Positions 37,505 through 49,080 of a stretch of DNA of 64,000 bases are shown in pieces; position 1 is the first letter of the stretch; every line of letters starts with the position of its first letter. Under the pieces are notes generated by a model. It had not been told where the DNA came from and ran no database searches. It saw only the letters and a program-made list of their open reading frames with translations. This DNA comes from Paraburkholderia silvatlantica (GTDB lineage: Bacteria; Pseudomonadota; Gammaproteobacteria; Burkholderiales; Burkholderiaceae), in contig NZ_QEOL01000004.1 in NCBI RefSeq assembly GCF_003096715.1, positions 186,001 to 250,000 on the forward strand. Direction: 5' to 3'. The position numbers and the translations under genes were made by a program.

Positions 37505-37814
37505 TTGGGGCTGGACAGGCGTGGGCGAAAGACGGATGGCGTGGCGCGCAGGATTGGAGCGGCCGCTGCGGGCCGGCGAGCCGGTTGCACCGCACTGGGC
37601 GAAAAACACGGACGCGCAGCGCGGCGTTGCGGCTGCAAGCGGTCGATTATAGCGTGGCGCCGCTGCTGCCGCGGGCGCCGGCCGGATCCCGGGCGCTCGC
37701 CGCCGGTGCTTGCCGGGCGACGCAATAAAGGAAAAGCATGAAATTCTCGAACGACGTTGCGAACGAGGGCCCGTGTGCTGCGAACGCGTTGCCGGACCAG
37801 GGCAAGCGCGAGCC
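37505..37814. other. Divergent intergenic region between dapC and the DMT transporter gene
   Basis: Promoters for both sides must lie here; I see no strong consensus box. No gene, repeat or terminator is supported. Confidence 0.5.
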
Positions 37815-38918
37815 ATGAGCCAGAGCACGAGCCTGCGCGCCGCCTGGCCGACGCTCGCCATCATGATTGGCGCGTCCGTCTGGGGTTTTGTCTGGTATCC
37901 GCTGCGCATGCTGGCGGCAGCCGGGCTCACCGGCACGGCCTCCAGCGCCGCAACGAGTGCGGCCGGCTGCCTCTTCGTGCTGGTGCTGCGCTGGCGCTCG
38001 CTCGCGAGCGTGCGCTGGCACTGGGTGCTGCCGATGCTCGGACTCGCCGCGGGCGTGACCAACGTCGGGTTCGTGTGGGGCGCGATCCACGGCGAAGTGA
38101 TGCGCGTGCTGCTGCTCTTTTATCTGACCCCGGCGTGGACGGCGATCTTCGCGCACTTCATCCTGCACGAGCGCCTGAACTGGGCAGGCGGCGCGCTTGC
38201 GGCGCTTTCGCTGCTGGGTGCGGTGCTGATGCTCTGGTCGCCGCAGCTCGGCGTGCCGCTGCCCGCCAACGCGGCCGAATGGGCGGGGCTGATCGGCGGC
38301 ATGGGTTTCGCGATGAGCAACGTCCTCGTCGTGAAGACGAGCCGCGTGCTGCCGCACATGAAGCCGGAGATGCGCACCGCCGTGATCTTCGCGGGCGCGG
38401 CGCTGTTCGGCGCGCTGACCTCCTGTTTCGAGCCGATGGCGGCTGCACCGGCCGGCGAGCACCTCGCGCGCGTCGTGCTGCTCGTGCTCGCGCTCGGCAT
38501 CGTGCTCGGCACCAACAACATGCTCGTTCAGTACGGCCTTGCCCGCGTGCCGGCGAACCGCGCCTCGATCATCATGCTGTTCGAGATCGTCGTGACGGCG
38601 CTCACGTCGTGGCTCTTCGCCGGCGAGACGCCGGGCCCGCGCGAATGGGCGGGCGGCGCGTGCATCGTGCTTGCCTCCCTGCTGTCGAGCTGGGTGCACC
38701 GGGCGCAGGACGCGCGCAAGGGCGGTACACACGCGAGCGCCGACGCGAGCGTCATGACCCACGCCGACACGACCCGCACCGATGACGCGGACGACGCCGA
38801 CAGCAGCGGCCCCGGCGGCGGCGATGGCGGCAGCGATGGCAACGGTGGCGGCAGCGCAGGCGGCGGCACGGGCCCGGGGCCTTCCCGCGCGCGGAATGGC
38901 GCGCGCGCGATGGTATGA
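37815..38918 (+). CDS. DMT family (EamA) transporter with Gly/Asp-rich C-terminal tail
   Basis: An inner-membrane exporter-type protein of 367 residues with about ten transmembrane helices in two EamA repeats (LAIMIGASVWGFVWYPLRML starts the first; AAEWAGLIGGMGFAMSNVLV starts the second). The substrate is unknown; relatives export amino acids or metabolites. After the last helix (about residue 297) there is a hydrophilic tail of about 70 residues rich in Asp, Thr and then Gly-Ser-Gly runs, unusual for the family. The start chosen is ATG at 37815. A longer frame from 37710 has no membrane or family character. Confidence 0.85.
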   Translation: MSQSTSLRAAWPTLAIMIGASVWGFVWYPLRMLAAAGLTGTASSAATSAAGCLFVLVLRWRSLASVRWHWVLPMLGLAAGVTNVGFVWGAIHGEVMRVLLLFYLTPAWTAIFAHFILHERLNWAGGALAALSLLGAVLMLWSPQLGVPLPANAAEWAGLIGGMGFAMSNVLVVKTSRVLPHMKPEMRTAVIFAGAALFGALTSCFEPMAAAPAGEHLARVVLLVLALGIVLGTNNMLVQYGLARVPANRASIIMLFEIVVTALTSWLFAGETPGPREWAGGACIVLASLLSSWVHRAQDARKGGTHASADASVMTHADTTRTDDADDADSSGPGGGDGGSDGNGGGSAGGGTGPGPSRARNGARAMV

Positions 38919-39086
38919 TTGCCGCTGATTCCCGCCGGCCGCACGCGCGCATGCGCGTTCGCACGGCGAGCCGTGGCGGCTGCCAGTGCGCACTCCGCCG
39001 CCGCGCGATCGATAGCGGACGCGCGGCGGCGAGCGACGTACGGCACGGGCGGTCCCGTTCACCACTATTCAAACAGCGATATCGCC

Positions 39087-42000
39087 GTGCGTCTGACCTC
39101 GATTAAACTCGCTGGCTTCAAATCATTCGTCGATCCCACGCATTTCCAGGTTCCGGGCCAACTCGTCGGGGTGGTCGGGCCAAACGGCTGTGGGAAATCC
39201 AACATCATCGACGCGGTGCGCTGGGTGCTGGGTGAATCCCGGGCGTCCGAGCTGCGCGGCGAGTCGATGCAGGACGTCATCTTCAACGGTTCCACCGCGC
39301 GCAAGCCGGGCAGCCGCGCAAGCGTCGAACTGGTGTTCGACAACGCGGACGGCCGCGCCGCCGGCCAGTGGGGCCAGTATGCCGAGATCGCCGTGAAGCG
39401 CGTGCTCACGCGCGACGGCACGTCGAGCTACTACATCAACAACCTGCCGGCGCGCCGGCGCGATATCCAGGACATTTTCCTGGGGACGGGCCTCGGCCCG
39501 CGCGCCTACGCGATCATCGGGCAGGGCATGATCGCGCGGATCATCGAGGCAAAGCCCGAAGAGCTGCGCGTGTTCCTCGAAGAAGCCGCGGGTGTTTCGA
39601 AATACAAGGAACGCCGCCGCGAGACCGAGAACCGCCTGCACGACACGCGCGAGAACCTCACACGTGTCGAAGACATCGTGCGCGAGCTGTCCAGCAACCT
39701 CGAAAAGCTCGAGGGCCAGGCGGTCGTCGCCACGAAATTCCGCGAGCTGCAATCCGAGGGCGAGGAAAAGCAGCGCCTTCTGTGGCTTCTGCGCAAGAAC
39801 GAGGCAGCGGGCGAGCAGCAACGCCAGCAGCGCGCAATCGAGCAGGCGCAGATCGACCTGGAACGCCATACCGCGCAGCTGCGCGAAGTGGAAGCGCAGC
39901 TCGAAACGCTGCGCGTGGCCCACTACTCGGCAAGCGACGCCATGCAGGGCGCGCAGGGCGCGCTTTACGAAGCGAACGCCGAGGTGAGCCGCCTCGAAGC
40001 CGAGATCAAGTTCATCGTCGAGTCGCGCAACCGCGTGCAGGCGCAGATCGCCGCGCTGACCGCGCAGCGCGAGCAGTGGCAAGTCCAGGCGCAGAAGGCG
40101 CAGGACGATATCGAAGACGCCGAAGAGCAGCTGGCGGTCGCCGGGGAGAAGGCGGCGCTGGCCGAGGAGGATGCGGCGGCGAAGCAGGAAGCGCTGCCCG
40201 CGCTCGAAAACCGCTGGCGCGATGCACAGGCGCAACTGAACGACGAGCGCGCGGGCATCGCGCGCACCGAGCAGGCCATCAAGCTCGAAGCCGCGCATCA
40301 ACGCAACGCCGATCAGATGCTCCAGCAGCTTCAGCAGCGCCACGAGCGTCTGAAGTCGGAGGAAGGCGGCCTCGACACACCGGACGAAGCCCAGCTCGAA
40401 GAGCTGCGCATGCAGCTGGCCGAGCAGGAGGAAGTCCTGCAGGAAGCGCAGGCGCGCCTCGCCGACGCGCAGGAAACGGTGCCGCGCCTCGACGCGCAGC
40501 GCCGCGCCGCGCACGAGCGCGTGCAGGCGGAAAACGCGCAGATCCACCAGTTCGAAGCCCGTCTCGCCGCACTCAAGCAGTTGCAGGAAAACGTGCAGAC
40601 GGAAGGCAAGATCCAGCCGTGGCTCGAACGTCACGAACTGGGCGCGTTGCCGCGCCTCTGGAAGAAGCTGCACGTCGAAGCGGGTTGGGAAACGGCGCTC
40701 GAATCGGTGCTGCGCGAGCGGCTCGCCGCGCTCGAGGTGTCGAATCTCGACTGGGTGAAGGCATTCGCGAGCGACGCTCCGCCTGCGAAGCTCGCGTTCT
40801 ATTCGCCGCCGGCCGCGGGTCAGGCGGGCGCTGCGGCCGCGGGGCTCACGCCGCTGCTCTCGCTCGTGCGTATCGACGATGCGGGCTTGCGCGCGGTGCT
40901 CACCGAATGGCTCGGCTCGACCTACGTCGCCAACGATCTCGCCGAGGCGCTCGCCCAGCGCGCGCAACTGCCGGGCAGCGGTGCGTTCGTCGTGAAGGCG
41001 GGTCACGTGGTAACGCGCGTGGGCGTGCAGCTATACGCCGCCGACACCGAGCAGGCCGGCATGCTCGCACGTCAGCAGGAAATCGAGAATCTCGAGCGCC
41101 AGGTGCGCGCCCAGGCATTGCTCGCCGACGAGGCACGCACGGCAGTCGTGCGCGCGGAAGCGGCGCACACGCAGGCCGCGCAGGTGCTCACGGATGTGCG
41201 TCAGCAGGCCGAGCGCGCGACCCAGCGCGTGCACGCGCTGCAGATGGATGTGCTGAAGCTGACCCAGGCGCATGAGCGCTACACGGCGCGCAGTACGCAG
41301 ATCCGCGAAGAACTCGACGAGATCCGCACGCAGATCGAAGAGCAGCGCGCGCTGCGCGCGGAGTCGGAAGCGAACTTCGAGCGCCACGATGTGGAGCTCG
41401 CCGAATTGCAGGCCCGCTTCGAGGACAATCAGCTCGCCTTCGAGGCGCTCGACGAGGAACTCGGCGCTGCGCGCAACCAGGCTCGCGACCTTGAGCGCGC
41501 GGCGGCCGACGCGCGCTTTGCCGCGCGCAACATGGCGAACCGCATCGAAGAGTTCAAGCGCAACATTCAGGTCGCGCACGATCAAGGCGAACGCGTGGCC
41601 GCGTCGCTCGAAGACGCGCGCGCCGAACTGGAAACGATCAACGAGCAGACCGCACACACGGGCCTGCAGGATGCGCTGGAAATTCGCGCGCAAAAGGAAG
41701 ACACGCTGCGCGCCGCGCGCGCCGAACTCGACGACCTGACTGCGAAGCTGCGCGCCGCCGACGAAACACGCCTCGCCGCGGAGCGCGCGCTGCAGCCGCT
41801 GCGCGATCGCATCACCGAGCTTCAGTTGAAGGAACAGGCGGCCCGTCTGAATGGCGAGCAGTTTGTCGAGCAGCTTCAGGCCGCGGGCGTCGACGAGGCC
41901 GCGCTGCAGGAAAAGCTCACGGCGGATATGAAGCCGTCGTACCTGCAAGGCGAAGTCACGCGCATCAACAATGCGATTACAGCGCTCGGGCCTGTAAATA

Positions 42001-42605
42001 TGGCCGCGCTCGACGAACTGGCCGCGGCGAAGGAGCGCAAGACCTTCCTCGACGCGCAGTCGGCCGACCTCACGAGCGCGATCGAAACGCTCGAAGACGC
42101 CATCCGCAAGATCGACCAGGAAACGCGCACGCTGCTGCAGGGCACGTTCGACGAAGTGAACCGTCATTTCGGCGAACTGTTCCCGCGTCTTTTCGGCGGC
42201 GGCCAGGCGAAGCTCATCATGACCGGCGACGAGATTCTCGACGCGGGCGTGCAGGTGATGGCGCAGCCGCCCGGCAAGAAGAATTCGACGATTCACCTGC
42301 TTTCGGGCGGCGAGAAAGCGCTCACGGCCACCGCCCTCGTGTTCGCGATGTTCCAGCTCAACCCGGCGCCGTTCTGTCTGCTCGACGAAGTGGACGCGCC
42401 GCTCGACGACGCGAACACCGAGCGTTTCGCGAACCTTGTTCGCGCGATGTCGGACAAAACACAGTTCCTGTTCATTTCGCACAACAAGATCGCCATGGAG
42501 ATGGCACAACAGCTCATTGGCGTGACGATGCAGGAGCAGGGCGTTTCGCGCATCGTCGCGGTCGACATGGAAACTGCGGCGGGTTTTGCCCAGAATACGG
42601 TCTAA
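39087..42605 (+). CDS. smc: Chromosome segregation protein SMC
   Basis: A condensin ATPase of 1172 residues that organises and separates chromosomes. The N-terminal head has Walker A GPNGCGKSN (residues 31-39). Two long coiled coils flank a hinge at about residues 510-660 (ALPRLWKKLHVEAGWETALESVL onward). The C-terminal head has signature LSGGEKALTATAL near residue 1071 and Walker B PFCLLDEVDAPLDDAN. The start is GTG at 39087 (VRLTSIKLAGFKSFVDPT). An in-frame extension back to 38919 is rejected. It is followed by zipA and ligA on the same strand, a conserved order in this group. Confidence 0.97.
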   Translation: MRLTSIKLAGFKSFVDPTHFQVPGQLVGVVGPNGCGKSNIIDAVRWVLGESRASELRGESMQDVIFNGSTARKPGSRASVELVFDNADGRAAGQWGQYAEIAVKRVLTRDGTSSYYINNLPARRRDIQDIFLGTGLGPRAYAIIGQGMIARIIEAKPEELRVFLEEAAGVSKYKERRRETENRLHDTRENLTRVEDIVRELSSNLEKLEGQAVVATKFRELQSEGEEKQRLLWLLRKNEAAGEQQRQQRAIEQAQIDLERHTAQLREVEAQLETLRVAHYSASDAMQGAQGALYEANAEVSRLEAEIKFIVESRNRVQAQIAALTAQREQWQVQAQKAQDDIEDAEEQLAVAGEKAALAEEDAAAKQEALPALENRWRDAQAQLNDERAGIARTEQAIKLEAAHQRNADQMLQQLQQRHERLKSEEGGLDTPDEAQLEELRMQLAEQEEVLQEAQARLADAQETVPRLDAQRRAAHERVQAENAQIHQFEARLAALKQLQENVQTEGKIQPWLERHELGALPRLWKKLHVEAGWETALESVLRERLAALEVSNLDWVKAFASDAPPAKLAFYSPPAAGQAGAAAAGLTPLLSLVRIDDAGLRAVLTEWLGSTYVANDLAEALAQRAQLPGSGAFVVKAGHVVTRVGVQLYAADTEQAGMLARQQEIENLERQVRAQALLADEARTAVVRAEAAHTQAAQVLTDVRQQAERATQRVHALQMDVLKLTQAHERYTARSTQIREELDEIRTQIEEQRALRAESEANFERHDVELAELQARFEDNQLAFEALDEELGAARNQARDLERAAADARFAARNMANRIEEFKRNIQVAHDQGERVAASLEDARAELETINEQTAHTGLQDALEIRAQKEDTLRAARAELDDLTAKLRAADETRLAAERALQPLRDRITELQLKEQAARLNGEQFVEQLQAAGVDEAALQEKLTADMKPSYLQGEVTRINNAITALGPVNMAALDELAAAKERKTFLDAQSADLTSAIETLEDAIRKIDQETRTLLQGTFDEVNRHFGELFPRLFGGGQAKLIMTGDEILDAGVQVMAQPPGKKNSTIHLLSGGEKALTATALVFAMFQLNPAPFCLLDEVDAPLDDANTERFANLVRAMSDKTQFLFISHNKIAMEMAQQLIGVTMQEQGVSRIVAVDMETAAGFAQNTV

Positions 42606-42733
42606 CGGACGGCACGCGTTGCGCGGCCGGCGGCGCCATCGGTGAGAGGCGGCCGCCGTGCGCAATGCGCCTGCCAGAGAAGCGGCGCGCGCAACGAGCG
42701 CGCCGTCGAAAAAGAATTGCTGATGGAGCATGC

Positions 42734-44017
42734 ATGGACGAGTTGACTCTCGGGTTGATCGGCGCGGGCGCCGTGGTAGTCGGGGGCGTGGTGGTGTACA
42801 ACGCGTGGCAGGGTGCGAGAGTGCGCCGGCGCATGCCGCGCCCAATGCCCGAAGAGGCAGTCGAGGCGCCGCAGCGCGACGAGTTCCAGGAGCCGGGCCC
42901 GTTCATCGCACCGGCGCATGCACCGTCGCGCCGCGAGCCGTCGCTCGCGGGCAGCACGGAAGCCGGGCGGGTGGAGCCGGGTTTCGGGACCGCGGCGCCG
43001 CTCGACACGCCGGCCGACATCCAGGCCGAAACGACGACACCCAACGGCTTTCCCGAAGCGGAAACCGGTGCGCACGAGGATGCCGACAAGGCGCCGGCCG
43101 CGAGTGCGGCTGCCCCGCAACCCGTGAAGGACGACGCCGACGAAGCCGAGCGCATCGAGCCGGTCATGCCGGCCGCCACGACGATCTCTTCGGCGCCGCC
43201 CGCTGTGGTCGACCGCCGCATCGACTGCATCGTGCCGATCCGGCTTGGCGCGCCGGCGGCGGGCGAGAGGGTGATTCCGTTTGCGCAGCGGCTGCGCCGC
43301 GCGGGCAGCAAACCGGTTCACATCGAAGGCAAACCCGAAGGCGGCGACGGTTGGGAACTGCTCCAAAGCGGCGTGCGCTACGAGGAACTGCGCGCGGCTG
43401 CGCAACTCGCGAATCGCAACGGCCCGCTCAACGAGCTCGAGTTCTCGGAATTCGTGACCGGCGTGCAGCAGTTTGCCGACGCGCTCGACGCTGCGCCCGA
43501 GTTCCCGGACATGATGGAGACGGTCGCCATGGCGCGCGAACTGGACGGCTTCGCGGCGCAATGCGACGCACAGCTTTCCGTGAACGTGATGTCGGACGGC
43601 GCGCCGTGGTCGGCAAACTATGTGCAGGCGGTGGCCGCGCAGGACGGCTTGCTGCTTTCGCGCGACGGCACGCGCTTCGTGAAGCTCGACGCGAAGCAGA
43701 GCCCGGTTTTCATGCTGCAGTTCGGCGACACCAACTTCCTGCGCGACGACCTCACGTACAAGGGTGGCGAACTGATCACGCTGATCCTCGACGTGCCTGT
43801 GGCCGACGAAGACATCCTGCCGTTCCGCCTGATGTGCGACTACGCGAAGTCGCTCGCCGAGCGCATTGGCGGGCGCGTGGTCGACGACCAGCGCCGGCCG
43901 CTGCCGGAATCGGTGCTGCAGTCGATCGACAAGCAGCTCATGACGCTTTACGCGAAGCTGGAGCAGGCTGGCATTCCGGCCGGCTCGCCGGCCACGCGGC
44001 GACTGTTCAGCCAGTAA
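42734..44017 (+). CDS. zipA: Cell division protein ZipA (FtsZ-binding)
   Basis: A membrane-anchored division protein of 427 residues. The N-terminal transmembrane helix (LGLIGAGAVVVGGVVVYNAW, about residues 5-24) is followed by a basic patch. A Pro/Ala/Glu-rich flexible linker then runs to about residue 160, with the C-terminal ZipA FtsZ-binding domain from about residue 280 (DGAPWSANYVQAVAAQDG, MLQFGDTNFLRDD). It is less similar to E. coli ZipA than the surrounding genes are to their homologues, as usual in beta-proteobacteria. The start is ATG at 42734. The gene sits between smc and ligA. Confidence 0.88.
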   Translation: MDELTLGLIGAGAVVVGGVVVYNAWQGARVRRRMPRPMPEEAVEAPQRDEFQEPGPFIAPAHAPSRREPSLAGSTEAGRVEPGFGTAAPLDTPADIQAETTTPNGFPEAETGAHEDADKAPAASAAAPQPVKDDADEAERIEPVMPAATTISSAPPAVVDRRIDCIVPIRLGAPAAGERVIPFAQRLRRAGSKPVHIEGKPEGGDGWELLQSGVRYEELRAAAQLANRNGPLNELEFSEFVTGVQQFADALDAAPEFPDMMETVAMARELDGFAAQCDAQLSVNVMSDGAPWSANYVQAVAAQDGLLLSRDGTRFVKLDAKQSPVFMLQFGDTNFLRDDLTYKGGELITLILDVPVADEDILPFRLMCDYAKSLAERIGGRVVDDQRRPLPESVLQSIDKQLMTLYAKLEQAGIPAGSPATRRLFSQ

Positions 44018-46925
<2,908 letters not shown>

Positions 46926-46942
46926 AGATCGAAGCACGAGGA

Positions 46943-46970
46943 AAAACGGGAGCCAGATGGCTCCCGTTTT
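46943..46970. terminator. Bidirectional intrinsic terminator
   Basis: AAAACGGGAGCC and GGCTCCCGTTTT pair perfectly around AGAT. It lies between def and the convergent pseudouridine synthase gene. Confidence 0.93.
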
Positions 46971-47022
46971 CATTCGGCGCGACGCCAGGCGCCGATGTAG
47001 TCGGTTGTGGCCGGACGTGGCT

Positions 47023-49080
47023 TTAGAACGCTTCGTCGGCGGCCAGATAGCGCCATTGGCCTTGCGGCAACGCGCCGAGCAGTACGCGGCCCATGCGCAC
47101 ACGCTTGAGGCCTACGACCTTGAGGCCCACCAGTTCGCACATGCGGCGGATCTGGCGCTTCTTGCCTTCGCGCAGCACGAATCGCAACTGCTCGCCGTTT
47201 TGCCAGCTCACCTGCGCGGGCTTGAGCGGCACGTCGTCGAGCGACAGGCCGTGGCGCAGCCGCGCGAGCAACTCGGGCGGGAAGTGCTGGTCGATTTCGG
47301 TCTCGATGTCGTTGTAGGTGACGCGCACGAGGTATTCCTTGTCGATGTCCGAGCTCTCGCCGATCAACTGCTTGGCCACGCGACCGTCCTGGGTCAGCAC
47401 GAGCAGGCCAGTCGAGTCGATGTCGAGCCGGCCAGCCGGCGCGAGCGTGCGCAGATGCTTCGCTGAGAAGCGGATACCCGAGTGGTCGCCGTCCCAATGA
47501 TTCTCGCCGGTGATGAGCGTGGCGGCCGGCTCGTAGCCGTCCTCGGCCTGGCCCGACACGTAGCCCACGGGCTTGTGCAGCAGGATCGTCACCTGGCGCG
47601 CCTGCGCGGCGAGTGCCGCCGGATCGACTTCGATACGCTGATTCGGCGTGACCTTGGCGCCGAGCGTGTCGACGACTTCGCCGTCCACATACACCCAGCC
47701 TTTTTCGATCCATTCGTCGGCTTCACGGCGCGAGCACAGGCCCAGTTCGGACATGCGCTTGGACAGGCGCAGGGTGTTGTCGCCATCGACTTCCGCCCGC
47801 GGCGTGCGGCGCGGTGCGGATTCGGCGGCGTCGGTGTGCCGCGGGGGTTTTTCGGCCGATTTGACGGGGCGGGGCGACTTGCGGGCGCCTCCGTTTTCTT
47901 CGGCGCTGCGGCGTGCGCGCGGCGCGGCGCTTTCACGGTCATCGCGCGAGGCGGATTTCACCGGACGCGCGAAACTGCGCTCCGTTCTCTCGTCGCGGGC
48001 GCGTGCGGGGCGGCGCTCGTCACTGTCCGTGCGGCGCGCGAAGCGTCCCTCGCTAGCGTCGCCGCGGCTTCGCGGCGGGCGGCGGTCGTCGCTTTCGGAG
48101 CGCCTTTCGAAGCGACGCTCGCCACCTTCCTCACGGGCACGCGGCGGACGGCGGTCGTCACCTTCGGTGCGCCGCGCAAACGGACGTGCATTGCCTTCTT
48201 CACGGCTACGTGGCGGGCGGCGGTCGTCACCTTCGGAGCGCCGCGCAAAGGGACGTGCGTTGCCTTCTTCGCGGCTGCGAGGCGGACGGCGGTCGTCACC
48301 TTCGGCGCGCCGCGCAAACGGACGTGCATTGCCTTCTTCACGGCTACGCGGTGGGCGGCGATCGTCGCCTTCGGTACGCCGCTCGAAGCGACGTGTGCCA
48401 CCTTCTTCACGGGCACGCGGCGGGCGGCGGTCGTCACCTTCGGCGCGCCGCGCAAAGGGACGTGCGTTGCCTTCTTCACGGCTACGCGGCGGACGGCGGT
48501 CGTCACCTTCGGCGCGCCGCGCAAAGGGACGCGCGTTGCCTTCTTCGCGGCTGCGAGGCGGGCGGCGGTCGTCGCCTTCGGCGCGCCGCGCAAACGGACG
48601 TGCATTGCCTTCTTCACGACCGCGCGGCTGACGTCGCTCATCGCCTTCGGCGCTGCGCGCGAATGGGCGTCGTGCACCGCCTTCGTCACGGCCGCGCGCA
48701 AATCCACGCGCCTCGTCGCCTGAGCGACGGGCGGGGCGGCGCTCATCGCCGAAGCCGCCTTCGCGGGCAGGCCGCGCTGGACGGCTCGAGCCGTCGCGCT
48801 CACGCGCCATGGCTGGCCGTGCCTGGCGCTCGCCCGGGCGCGTCTCGCCAGCGCGAGGCGTGGTGCGCTCGGCTGAGGCGCGCACAGGCTTGCCCGTCGA
48901 TGTCTTTTTCGCAGCCGACGCCGGCCGAGCGTCCGCCGGCCTCGCCTCTGCCGGCCGCACCGGCTTGCGCGCGGTCGTGCTGCCGCGGCGGACGGGGGCG
49001 CGTTCCGGAGTGGTCGGGCGCGGATGTTTGGCTGTCAGTTTGGCTCGCATGGATCTGGGTATTTCGCTTGGGTCATTCAC
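47023..49080 (-). CDS. RsuA-family 23S rRNA pseudouridine synthase with long Arg-rich repeat region
   Basis: A modifier of ribosomal RNA with an unusual 685-residue chain. The enzyme is confined to the C-terminal 250 residues: an S4 RNA-binding domain ([22 protein letters not shown], from residue 437), then the catalytic domain with Asp553 in [18 protein letters not shown]. Segments such as [10 protein letters not shown] and DKEYLVRV look closer to RluF than to RluB. Residues 1-141 are basic and low-complexity. Residues 142-371 are ten repeats of 23 residues (consensus [23 protein letters not shown] split here as [12 protein letters not shown] and [11 protein letters not shown]). The start is GTG at 49080, overlapping the glnD stop by four bases; ATG at 49050 is an alternative. 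Confidence 0.9.
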   Translation of the reverse strand: MNDPSEIPRSMRAKLTAKHPRPTTPERAPVRRGSTTARKPVRPAEARPADARPASAAKKTSTGKPVRASAERTTPRAGETRPGERQARPAMARERDGSSRPARPAREGGFGDERRPARRSGDEARGFARGRDEGGARRPFARSAEGDERRQPRGREEGNARPFARRAEGDDRRPPRSREEGNARPFARRAEGDDRRPPRSREEGNARPFARRAEGDDRRPPRAREEGGTRRFERRTEGDDRRPPRSREEGNARPFARRAEGDDRRPPRSREEGNARPFARRSEGDDRRPPRSREEGNARPFARRTEGDDRRPPRAREEGGERRFERRSESDDRRPPRSRGDASEGRFARRTDSDERRPARARDERTERSFARPVKSASRDDRESAAPRARRSAEENGGARKSPRPVKSAEKPPRHTDAAESAPRRTPRAEVDGDNTLRLSKRMSELGLCSRREADEWIEKGWVYVDGEVVDTLGAKVTPNQRIEVDPAALAAQARQVTILLHKPVGYVSGQAEDGYEPAATLITGENHWDGDHSGIRFSAKHLRTLAPAGRLDIDSTGLLVLTQDGRVAKQLIGESSDIDKEYLVRVTYNDIETEIDQHFPPELLARLRHGLSLDDVPLKPAQVSWQNGEQLRFVLREGKKRQIRRMCELVGLKVVGLKRVRMGRVLLGALPQGQWRYLAADEAF
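47968..48657 (-). repeat. Ten tandem 69-bp coding repeats
   Basis: A 690-bp block in the pseudouridine synthase gene made of ten head-to-tail 69-bp units with no indels between them. Inner units are nearly identical; the outermost ones are degenerate. Some variant units (ending GGTRRFE or GGERRFE) recur at intervals of four, which suggests duplication of a multi-unit block. Confidence 0.92.

Noticed and set aside
38919..39086. N-terminal extension of SMC by 56 residues
   Set aside because: The extension is Arg/Ala-rich without similarity, whereas the GTG at 39087 gives the exact family start VRLTSIKLAGFKSF.
47482..48723. Long plus-strand open frame with repeated [14 protein letters not shown] units across the repeat region
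   Set aside because: It is the reverse-complement shadow of the 69-bp repeats in the pseudouridine synthase gene. The minus strand carries a recognised enzyme in a continuous frame.
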